Assembly: GCA_026398285.1 (NCBI GenBank)
Contig: JAPLTI010000290.1
Coordinates: forward strand, 1-6,195
DNA from: Verrucomicrobiota bacterium
GTDB lineage: Bacteria; Verrucomicrobiota; Verrucomicrobiia; Chthoniobacterales; Terrimicrobiaceae
Direction of reading: 5' to 3'
DNA length: 6,195 bases
Of this stretch, positions 1 through 4,647 are shown piece by piece (positions within the stretch are counted from its first letter, which is position 1; each line of letters opens with the position of its first letter). The notes beneath the pieces were generated by a model that ran no database searches, was not told where the DNA came from, and saw only the letters and a program-made list of their open reading frames with translations. The position numbers and the translations under genes are program-made.

Positions 1-428
1 GATCCACCCGCTTTTTGAACAGGAATATACCAGTTCCGAGTCTCGAAGGAGACTTCGATTTCCTGCTCCAAATCGCCCGAAGCGCGCTCCACCCTTAAAA
101 TACAAGGCCCGCCCGGATGTCGCGAAATATCAATATCCCAATAGGTAAAGAGCCAGTGAGGATCCTGGGCAACAAGGAACAAAACCTCCTCGCCGTAGCT
201 GCGCGGCAGGCTGCCTAAATCATTTAAAAGATCGACTGCGGCAACCGAGTCCTGCGCCACAGCTGATGTCGTCCTGCGACTCGCTGTTTTTTTAGGAACC
301 GATGTCGATTCCTTGTCAGGAGATTTAACCTTTTTCACCGAAGTCCCAGCATTACTTCTCGCACGGGGGACTCGCGTTTTTGCTTTGACTGGAACCTCAT
401 CAATATCCGTTTTTTTCTTCGTGCTCAT
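1..428 (-). CDS. DUF4912 domain protein, N-terminal part (3' end outside window)
   Basis: The frame is open from ATG at 428 to the left edge, giving 142 residues without a stop. Residues 1-60 are Lys/Arg/Ser/Thr-rich and look disordered (MSTKKKTDIDEV...). From about residue 74 a folded domain begins: LPRSYGEEVLFLVAQDP (74-90) followed by HWLFTYWDI (91-99). This 'LP.sYG...v.l...DP.WLF.YW.i' pattern is what I know as the DUF4912 signature. The family has no firmly established biochemical role. From memory, such genes can sit near glycogen or alpha-glucan genes, but nothing in this window tests that. The start is the first ATG downstream of the flagellin terminator; no Shine-Dalgarno sequence is visible before it. 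The gene follows flagellin on the same strand but is separated from it by a strong terminator, so it is probably transcribed independently. I saw no convincing promoter in 429-566. Confidence 0.8.
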   Translation of the reverse strand, partial: MSTKKKTDIDEVPVKAKTRVPRARSNAGTSVKKVKSPDKESTSVPKKTASRRTTSAVAQDSVAAVDLLNDLGSLPRSYGEEVLFLVAQDPHWLFTYWDIDISRHPGGPCILRVERASGDLEQEIEVSFETRNWYIPVQKAGG

Positions 429-566
429 GATTTGAATTCCAAAGACTATGGGACTTACTAAACACCAGCAAAATGGGTTGCAAGCCCCATATCGCGTGGA
501 CCGCATTCTGTGTTACCGCGCCGGCCCTTCGGGAGTGCTGTTGCCCAGAGAGGGCTCTATGAGCAC

Positions 567-597
567 AAAAAAAGAGGCTCCCCTTTCGGAGAGCCTC
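567..597 (-). terminator. Rho-independent terminator of the flagellin gene
   Basis: On the minus strand a 10-bp stem (gaggctctcc / ggggagcctc, one G-U pair) closes a GAAA tetraloop and is followed at once by seven T residues. It begins 30 bases past the flagellin stop codon, the expected place, and it separates flagellin from the DUF4912 gene downstream. Confidence 0.93.
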
Positions 598-627
598 CTG
601 TTTGTTAATTCAACTTGTTTCTGGCAA

Positions 628-1800
628 TTAGCCTTGGAGCAAGCGAACGAGCGACTGCTGGCTGGTGTTCGCTTGGGCGAGCATCGCCGTGCCAGCCTGT
701 TGCAAAATCTGGAAGCGGGCCAACTGACTACTTTCCGCAGCCACATCGACATCGATGATGCGGCTGTTCGCAGCTTCAAGGTTGACTGCGTTGATGTTCA
801 AGAGATCTTGAGCAAAGTTGACGCGACTCATCTCCGCGCCGTTTTGGGCACGCATATCAGCGAGTTGCTGAAGAGCCTCTTGAGTGAGTAGTGCATATTC
901 ATCAGAATTTGCGTAGTTAAGATCTGTATTACGAACTGTTTGACCACTAGAATTTTCAATTTGGATAAATTCGTCGATATCTGTAGCATCAAGAACAGAA
1001 GTCGAAGCTCTTGAAATAGCAACGCTACCGCCGGTAGATGTTATCGTAGATTGTGATGGAATTGGAGGGGTCCCTGCAACAGTCGGAATATCGGTAACTT
1101 GGACAGTCAAAGTAGCTGTTCCAGTAGTAGTAGTAGCAAAAGTTCCAGTCAACTCAACAGGGGACAGGACGCCACCAGGAATTTGATAAGCGGTGAAGCC
1201 GGTCGCTGCAGTAAGGTCTGAACTAAGTGGCGCTATAAACTTATTTCCTTGAATCTCAAATGTATGAAATCCATTATTCATCATATCCATCATAGGATCG
1301 GATGCGAGTCCGGCTTGGGTGACAGTTGTATTTTGCGACCCATCTTCAGATGTAGGAACAGTAAAAGTTTTGCCAACTGCTGTGGATGCATCGAATAGTG
1401 GCACACCATTGAACTTCTCTGTCGCCAAACTCATCATTTGCAATTTGAGGTTGGAGAATTCCTTGTCGTAATTCTCAATATCTCCCGAGTTTTTAGAAAC
1501 ATCGCGAGAAAGAGCAGCGAGTTCCGACATGCGGCTAACCACTTTATCGGCAACTTTGAAGGCACCGTCTTGGGTATCCAAGAAAGAAACCATGTTTCTG
1601 AGATTGATTGCAGTAGCTTCCGTGCGTTTTTGGGCTGCTGCCATTTTCATTGAAACCGCGAGACCACCGGCGTCGTCGCTGGAGTTTACAATGCGTCGGC
1701 CGCTTGAAAGCCGTGAAAGGCTTTTCTGAAGGGCTTCGTTAGCTTTTCCGAGGTTCAGTCCAGCTCCGCTGGCTGCTGGGTTTACGTTGATTGATATCAT
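628..1800 (-). CDS. fliC: Flagellin (flagellar filament subunit)
   Basis: This is a complete 390-residue flagellin, the subunit exported and polymerised into the filament. The N-terminal D0/D1 region (about 1-140) has the family pattern, with SLSRLSSGRRIVNSSDDAGG and AINLRNMVSFLDTQDGAF. The C-terminal D1/D0 region (about 300-390) has ADMRAQNGAEMSRVNFAQD and ends MLAQANTSQQSLVRLLQG. The central part (about 145-295) is Thr/Ser-rich and variable, as expected for surface-exposed D2/D3 domains. Its DNA is visibly more AT-rich than the conserved ends. No signal peptide is present, which fits type III flagellar export. No Shine-Dalgarno sequence precedes the ATG; the last 17 leader bases are A-rich. 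The gene is monocistronic, with a sigma-54 promoter and its own terminator. Translation is probably controlled by CsrA through the leader hairpin. The fliC name is generic; hag or fla would fit equally. Confidence 0.97.
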   Translation of the reverse strand: MISINVNPAASGAGLNLGKANEALQKSLSRLSSGRRIVNSSDDAGGLAVSMKMAAAQKRTEATAINLRNMVSFLDTQDGAFKVADKVVSRMSELAALSRDVSKNSGDIENYDKEFSNLKLQMMSLATEKFNGVPLFDASTAVGKTFTVPTSEDGSQNTTVTQAGLASDPMMDMMNNGFHTFEIQGNKFIAPLSSDLTAATGFTAYQIPGGVLSPVELTGTFATTTTGTATLTVQVTDIPTVAGTPPIPSQSTITSTGGSVAISRASTSVLDATDIDEFIQIENSSGQTVRNTDLNYANSDEYALLTQEALQQLADMRAQNGAEMSRVNFAQDLLNINAVNLEAANSRIIDVDVAAESSQLARFQILQQAGTAMLAQANTSQQSLVRLLQG

Positions 1801-1817
1801 AATGATTTATTTGTTGT

Positions 1818-1834
1818 GACCCAATCCATGGGTC
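1818..1834 (-). promoter_or_regulatory. Candidate CsrA-binding hairpin in the flagellin leader
   Basis: In the mRNA sense this is GACCCA-TGGAT-TGGGTC: a perfect 6-bp stem with a 5-nt loop containing GGA, inside the motif CATGGAT, which fits the CANGGA core of CsrA sites. Known CsrA targets present GGA in exactly this kind of loop. It lies 17 bases upstream of the flagellin ATG, within the predicted leader. Both csrA and its antagonist fliW are in this window. Binding is inferred, not shown. Confidence 0.6.
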
Positions 1835-1835
1835 G

Positions 1836-1852
1836 TTTCACTGCAAGTGAAA
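1836..1852 (-). repeat. Perfect inverted repeat at the predicted flagellin transcription start
   Basis: TTTCACT-TGC-AGTGAAA has two perfect 7-base arms around a 3-base spacer. It covers the +1 position (about 1846) predicted from the sigma-54 promoter. It could be a DNA operator, or a partial 5'-terminal mRNA hairpin, depending on where transcription really starts. Confidence 0.5.
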
Positions 1853-1856
1853 TCAT

Positions 1857-1873
1857 AGCAAACCCCGTGCCAA
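1857..1873 (-). promoter_or_regulatory. Sigma-54 (RpoN) promoter of flagellin
   Basis: The minus-strand sequence TTGGCACGGGGTTTGCT fits every defined position of the sigma-54 consensus YTGGCACGRNNNTTGCW, with -24 GG and -12 GC correctly spaced. Counting 12 bases on from the GC puts the start near 1846 and gives a leader of about 46 nt. Sigma-54 control of late flagellar genes is common. It implies RpoN and an enhancer-binding activator encoded elsewhere. Confidence 0.92.
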
Positions 1874-2179
1874 GTCTTTAAATCCCGAAAAAAGCGGGGA
1901 AAATGGAAAAAAGTGCCATTGGCAAGAAGTTCGATCGCTTTCAAAGTCGGCATTTTTTTCCTCTGCGCGTGAATTTCAGGTTTTTTGAGGATATGGCGTG
2001 GCACAAGGAGGGATTTTCTGGGTCGGGGATTGATGAAGTTGGGCGGGGAGAAGAAAGTTAAGGGTCCTTTCGAGGAGGATATAGGTGTCTGCACGGGCGA
2101 GACGCCCATGCTCCCCTGGGCTTGCTGTTTGCGCTTTCCATCACCTTCAGGATTTCTGGAACTTTTTTTGATTTGAGAG
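1874..2179. other. Intergenic region between divergent transcription units
   Basis: I see no convincing gene in these 306 bases. Open frames here cross the flagellin promoter or the dispersed repeat and show no recognisable protein features or start context. The region should contain the activator-binding sites for the sigma-54 promoter. A short palindrome, TGCCA-T-TGGCA at 1914-1924, lies about 70-80 bases upstream of the predicted start and is a weak candidate. The only other clear element is the hairpin repeat at 2085-2115. Confidence 0.6.
2085..2115 (+). repeat. Dispersed hairpin repeat, copy 1
   Basis: This 31-base unit matches the copy at 3400-3430 at 27 of 31 positions. Its core is GCAC-GGGCG-AGA-CGCCC-ATGC: a 5-bp stem around AGA, extended by three more pairs past one mismatch that becomes G-U on the minus strand. 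Two of the four differences from the other copy are compensatory (stem position 3 is G/C here, C/G there), so the fold is conserved. It resembles REP-like elements. Confidence 0.75.
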
Positions 2180-2207
2180 TTGACAGAACATATCGACATA
2201 TTTGAAT
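2180..2207 (+). promoter_or_regulatory. Sigma-70-type promoter for the riboswitch/PEP-CTERM unit
   Basis: A perfect -35 box TTGACA (2180-2185) is followed after 16 bases by TTGAAT (2202-2207), four of six matches to TATAAT. The predicted start is near 2214, which would put the whole aptamer in a leader of about 290 nt. Confidence 0.5.
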
Positions 2208-2210
2208 ATG
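2197..2210 (+). promoter_or_regulatory. Palindrome over the -10 region (candidate operator)
   Basis: CATATT-TG-AATATG is a perfect 6-base inverted repeat overlapping the proposed -10 box. A repressor site is possible. AT-rich palindromes of this size also arise by chance. Confidence 0.25.
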
Positions 2211-2297
2211 AAGATACATTTTAACTTGCCATGCCTTGAAAGAGGCTCGGCTTTGTTGAATGCTCGAATTTTCGAACAGCTCTTTTTTACATTTCAA

Positions 2298-2437
2298 CCA
2301 ATCCGTCGGCCTAGGAAAGCAAGGGTGGAAGTCCCTCACTGTCGCGCAAAGGTCAAAGTCCGGGTTCGAACCGGCGGAGAAAACCGCACAGCACCTGAAA
2401 CCGGTGCGCGGGCAGCGCATGACTGTCCGTGTTGGGG
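2298..2437 (+). promoter_or_regulatory. Cobalamin-riboswitch-like aptamer
   Basis: The core matches the cobalamin riboswitch family (RF00174) in order. AGGAAAGC (2313-2320) stands for GGGAA. GGGTGGAAGTCC (2323-2334) corresponds to GGUGaaAaUCC. CACTGTCGCGCAAAGGTCAA (2337-2356) corresponds to CuGccCCGCaACuGUaA. After two small hairpins, AGCACCTGAAACCGGTGC (2390-2407) resembles the B12 box AGCCAGgAgACCuGCC. A short outer pairing CCAA (2298-2301) with TTGG (2432-2435) could be P1; the boundaries are my estimate. Aptamers of this family bind cobalamins and usually lower expression of B12 synthesis or uptake genes. Here it sits in the leader of a PEP-CTERM gene. The peripheral domain is shorter than usual, so it may be a variant class. 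Confidence 0.72.
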
Positions 2438-2440
2438 GTA

Positions 2441-2502
2441 GTCCTTTCGCAGAACGGGGGAAGGGATTGTCCTATGACATCCCCGTGTTTTGAAAGAAGG
2501 AC
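2441..2502 (+). promoter_or_regulatory. Candidate expression platform (anti-Shine-Dalgarno pairing and hairpin)
   Basis: GTCCTT (2441-2446) is perfectly complementary to AAGGAC (2497-2502), which contains the core of the Shine-Dalgarno sequence. Between them a hairpin can form: GGGAT (2463-2467) and GTC (2469-2471) pair with GAC (2476-2478) and ATCCC (2479-2483), leaving a bulged T and a CTAT loop. It is followed by CGTGTTTT, a weak terminator tail. Either translational or transcriptional control would fit. Confidence 0.45.
2495..2501 (+). promoter_or_regulatory. Ribosome binding site of the PEP-CTERM gene
   Basis: AGAAGGA ends five bases before ATG at 2507. It decides this start over the in-frame upstream ATG at 2429, which would add 26 residues encoded by the riboswitch region. 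It is the only strong Shine-Dalgarno sequence I see in the window. Confidence 0.8.
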
Positions 2503-2506
2503 AAAA

Positions 2507-3217
2507 ATGAAAATCGTATTGGCAGCATCGCTGCTTTTAATAGGCACCCTCGGCGTGAAGGCGCAGACGCTGGTTCAGAGTTTTAATGATATACAATTCT
2601 GGACGGGGAGTGGGCCGAATCGCTCGGCGTTGGTGCTACAATGGAACGATGGCGGCACGCCTACCTCGCTGGCATGGGGATATAGGTGGAGCGGAAATGC
2701 AACTGGCATTGGGATGCTCAAGGCGATTGCGGGCATGACGACAGTTACAGCACCGCAAAGTCCCTCGACGATATTGGACACTCTCAGTGGCGCAGATTCC
2801 CGCCTTACCCTGACAATGGAACGGTATGGATTCGGAGATTCTATCTTTTCTGTCAGCTTTAACGATGGGCTTCAAAATCGCACTCGTGCAGATTGGGCGA
2901 CTGGTTATTGGGCATACAGTATTTTGGGAGGAGATTTCAGCTATGATACTTATGATGCCAACTGGAATTACATAGGCCCTGCCAGCTACTCTCAAAACGG
3001 ATCCTCGTTTTATCCCAGCACCTGGTTTTCATCACCAATCGGCGCTTCAGATCGTGAGCTTGTGGATGGCTCGTGGGATGCCTTCAGCTTTGCTCCAGGT
3101 TTTACAACAAGTGCGGTTTTGCAACCGTATGCGGTATCAGTTCCAGAACCATCGGTGGCGATCCTTGTTACGATTGCACTGGTTTTTTTTATGCTGAGGC
3201 GGAGAGCCAATGCGTGA
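2507..3217 (+). CDS. PEP-CTERM sorting-domain surface protein
   Basis: This is a complete 236-residue secreted protein. Residues 1-20 are a Sec signal peptide (MKIVLAASLLLIGTLG then VKAQ). The mature part is rich in Trp, Tyr, Ser and Gly, with WNDGG (46-50) and WGYRW (57-61). I vaguely recall a similar 'WNDG...WGYRW.G.aTG..ML.AI' pattern in other secreted proteins, but cannot name the family with confidence. Residues 212-236 are a textbook PEP-CTERM tail: VPEPS, a hydrophobic segment, then MLRRRANA. Exosortase cleaves such tails and processes the protein toward the cell surface or matrix. No exosortase gene lies in the window. The upstream cobalamin-type aptamer suggests expression responds to B12, so a role in corrinoid capture is conceivable but is inference only. 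A prepilin-like gene follows on the same strand after 205 bases. Confidence 0.9.
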   Translation: MKIVLAASLLLIGTLGVKAQTLVQSFNDIQFWTGSGPNRSALVLQWNDGGTPTSLAWGYRWSGNATGIGMLKAIAGMTTVTAPQSPSTILDTLSGADSRLTLTMERYGFGDSIFSVSFNDGLQNRTRADWATGYWAYSILGGDFSYDTYDANWNYIGPASYSQNGSSFYPSTWFSSPIGASDRELVDGSWDAFSFAPGFTTSAVLQPYAVSVPEPSVAILVTIALVFFMLRRRANA

Positions 3218-3256
3218 GGGAAGGGTCCACCTGTCTTCGGCCGCATTTGTTACAAC

Positions 3257-3283
3257 CGCCCCGCGAGGGCGCGTGGCGGGGCG
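3257..3283. repeat. GC-rich inverted repeat after the PEP-CTERM gene
   Basis: CGCCCCGC (3257-3264) and GCGGGGCG (3276-3283) are perfect 8-base arms around 11 bases. An overlapping alternative pairs GGGGCGCC with GGCG and CCCC further on. There is no adjacent T-tract; the first T run is TTTT at 3311-3314. It could slow transcription or protect the mRNA end, but it is not a standard intrinsic terminator. Confidence 0.5.
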
Positions 3284-3324
3284 CCCGAGGACTGGCGCGC
3301 TCCCCGGGACTTTTCGTCAAGAGA

Positions 3325-3369
3325 GGGGCACAGACGTCCCGCCTGTGTGTGAGGCTGGCATGGCTGTCC
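3325..3369 (-). repeat. Dispersed hairpin repeat, diverged copy 3 plus a half copy, inverted
   Basis: On the minus strand, 3329-3347 reads CACAGGCG-GGA-CGTCTGTG, an 8-bp stem (one G-U) around GGA followed by CCCC. This is the same plan as copy 2 (stem, GGA, stem ending TG, C-run) with a different stem sequence. At 3357-3369, GGCATGGCTGTCC matches the reverse complement of part of copy 2 at 12 of 13 positions and looks like half a unit. I infer common origin from the shared layout. Confidence 0.5.
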
Positions 3370-3399
3370 AAAACAGATTCCGCTTTGCAAAGGTATCCA

Positions 3400-3430
3400 G
3401 TGTCTGCACGGCCGGGACGGCCATGCCCCC
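3400..3430 (+). repeat. Dispersed hairpin repeat, copy 2 (contains the prepilin start codon)
   Basis: This is the partner of copy 1 (27 of 31 bases). The core is GCAC-GGCCG-GGA-CGGCC-ATGC, stem 3410-3414 with 3418-3422. The ATG that best starts the next gene (3423-3425) is part of the repeat's conserved ATGC, and the following C-run encodes the Pro-Pro of the leader peptide. Confidence 0.75.
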
Positions 3431-4178
3431 TTCTCGCGGTTTTTCGCTGGTGGAGCTGATGGCTTCGATGGCTATAGTGACCATTTTGGGAGCGGTTGTT
3501 TTTGTGGCAGCGAAGCAGGCTTATGCGAGTTCATCGTTGGCTGTGTCGGCAAATAATATTCGCCAACTGGCAGCCGGAGGCATGGCTTACGTAGGCGACA
3601 ACAATTATACCTTTTGGCCATACCAGACGAATGATGCCACGAATGGTGTGGGGGCGACCTGGTGGTTTGGATTTGAGACGGCGAGCAGTATGAGCAGCCC
3701 GGAGGGACAGCGGAATTTTGATCCGACGAAGGGTCCATTGGCCAACTATGTGCCGAAGGGGTTTCGGCCGGACCCCAGCTTTGCGCTGGGCGGGAAGGCA
3801 TTCAAACCGAAATACCGGAATGGCTATATCGGAGTAGGCTATAACACGCTTCTCGGCGGTGGATTCATGGGAAGCGGCGTGCTCAAGAGGCAAACGGCGC
3901 TCTCCGATCCATCGCAGGTGGTGGTTTTTTTCACAGCGGCCCAGGTTAATACTTTTCAGCGACCGGCCTCGGCACGCAATCCGATGCTTGAGGAATTTTA
4001 TGGCATCGACGAGCGCGAGGTCACCGCTCACTTCCGCCATGGCGGCAAGGCGATGGTTTCCTTTGCTTCAGGGAATGCGGGGTTCTTGCCGATGGATGAG
4101 TCGACTCGAGACATGCGAAGCCCGAAGGCGAATATCGGTAGGTTTGCGCCGCGCGGAAACAGGAAGTTTTTGGAGTGA
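3423..4178 (+). CDS. Prepilin-type N-terminal cleavage/methylation protein (pseudopilin-like)
   Basis: From ATG 3423 this is 251 residues. It opens with a type IV prepilin leader: MPPSRG, the cleavage point, then FSLVELM with Phe at +1 and Glu at +5, followed by a hydrophobic helix to about residue 30. Prepilin peptidase would cut after Gly6 and the protein would assemble in a type IV pilus or type II secretion pseudopilus. The C-terminal region has HGGKAMVSFASGN (H206 to G217), matching the H-X9-DG pattern of planctomycete/verrucomicrobial pseudopilins except that Ser replaces Asp. The frame stays open upstream to ATG 3210, which overlaps the PEP-CTERM stop. However, those 71 extra residues are translated repeats and would give an abnormally long leader. 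The start codon lies inside a hairpin repeat and has no clear Shine-Dalgarno sequence. It may be co-transcribed with the PEP-CTERM gene. Its substrate or partner is unknown. Confidence 0.85.
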   Translation: MPPSRGFSLVELMASMAIVTILGAVVFVAAKQAYASSSLAVSANNIRQLAAGGMAYVGDNNYTFWPYQTNDATNGVGATWWFGFETASSMSSPEGQRNFDPTKGPLANYVPKGFRPDPSFALGGKAFKPKYRNGYIGVGYNTLLGGGFMGSGVLKRQTALSDPSQVVVFFTAAQVNTFQRPASARNPMLEEFYGIDEREVTAHFRHGGKAMVSFASGNAGFLPMDESTRDMRSPKANIGRFAPRGNRKFLE

Positions 4179-4299
4179 TCTCGAATCTATGCGATGCCAA
4201 GAGAGGTTTATTTTACCACAGGTAACACGGAGAGAGAGAAAGTCGGAAGAGCTTTCACATTGGCAGACCATTTCCTGTCGATCTTGTTGATCATGACTT

Positions 4300-4331
4300 G
4301 TCCCGCCGGAGCTGCAATTCCGTAGGCGGAC
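4300..4331. repeat. Hairpin between convergent genes (possible transcription end)
   Basis: CCGCC-GGA (4303-4310) pairs with TCC (4319-4321) and GGCGG (4325-4329), with a further GT/AC pair outside a bulge. It lies between the stops of the prepilin gene and csrA. On the plus strand five T residues follow only after 14 bases; on the minus strand there is no T-tract. It may be a weak terminator or an mRNA-end structure. Confidence 0.3.
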
Positions 4332-4356
4332 CATCCTGTCTAAACTTTTTCGTCCC

Positions 4357-4647
4357 CTACTCTGTCTTGGGCCCCTCGGCGGCCTTGCGGGCAGCAGCAT
4401 CGCGGGCTGCTTGGGCTGCGAGGCGAAGCTTGCCGAGATTTTGCTTGGTGAGCGAGGTCTGGGGATTGCGGATGGCTTCGAGGTTTTGGGCTTTGATTTC
4501 CTCGTAGATTTCGCCTCTGTAGATTGGGATGGTCTTGGGCGCCTCGATACCGATGCGCACATTGTCGCCATCGATACGCTTTACGATCAGAACGATATTG
4601 TCGCCAATCTGGATCGTTTCGTTGATTTTTCGGGAGAGTGTAAGCAT
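4357..4647 (-). CDS. csrA: Translational regulator CsrA
   Basis: CsrA is a small dimeric RNA-binding protein that binds GGA-containing hairpins in mRNA leaders and usually blocks translation. The fold is clear: MLTLSRKINETIQIGDNIVL, then NVRIGIEAP (29-37) and PIYRGEIYEEI (41-51). The RNA-contact residues Leu4, Arg6 and Arg44 are present; position 45 is Gly rather than the usual Glu. At 96 residues it is longer than the common 60-75. The extra tail (about 70-96) is Ala/Lys/Arg-rich (AAQAARDAAARKAAEG) and looks helical. It lies 23 bases after fliW and is probably the last gene of flgL-fliW-csrA. Its start codon is paired in a hairpin with the fliW stop region, and no Shine-Dalgarno sequence is evident. 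The nearest likely target is the flagellin mRNA, which has a GGA-loop hairpin before its start. Confidence 0.96.
   Translation of the reverse strand: MLTLSRKINETIQIGDNIVLIVKRIDGDNVRIGIEAPKTIPIYRGEIYEEIKAQNLEAIRNPQTSLTKQNLGKLRLAAQAARDAAARKAAEGPKTE

Noticed and set aside
448..891. A 147-codon open frame on the plus strand.
   Set aside because: It runs antisense through the flagellin terminator and the conserved flagellin C-terminus; the flagellin frame explains the sequence.
2151..2169. T-run after TTCAGGATTTCTGGAA as an intrinsic terminator.
   Set aside because: The stem is only five pairs with a bulge, and there is no gene upstream on the plus strand to terminate.
1807..2199. A 130-codon open frame on the minus strand between flagellin and the riboswitch unit.
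   Set aside because: It crosses the sigma-54 promoter, the leader hairpins and a dispersed repeat, and its product is low-complexity with no recognisable domain.
2238..2286. GAAAGAGGCT pairing with AGCTCTTTT, enclosing TCGAA-TT-TTCGA, as a terminator or small RNA.
   Set aside because: The T-run is itself part of the stem, no gene ends upstream on this strand, and the pairing is A-U rich. It may simply be leader structure before the aptamer.
2357..2376. tRNA T-arm-like segment (GGTTCGAACC) suggesting a tRNA gene.
   Set aside because: No acceptor, D or anticodon arms surround it, the T-stem is one base short, and it lies inside the cobalamin-like aptamer where a small hairpin is expected.
2429..2506. 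Extending the PEP-CTERM gene upstream to ATG 2429.
   Set aside because: The extra residues come from the leader RNA, would displace the signal peptide from the N-terminus, and ignore the strong ribosome site at 2495-2501.
3210..3422. Extending the prepilin gene upstream to ATG 3210, which overlaps the PEP-CTERM stop codon.
   Set aside because: The 71 added residues are translated hairpin repeats with no protein character, and a 77-residue leader before the cleavage Gly is implausible. ATG 3360 (28-residue leader) is possible but less likely than 3423.
4215..4242. Segment ACCACAGGTAACACGG plus a GA-rich run, resembling an 'accacagagacacagag' type dispersed repeat.
   Set aside because: Only a loose resemblance recalled from memory, with a single copy in the window; not supportable from the sequence.
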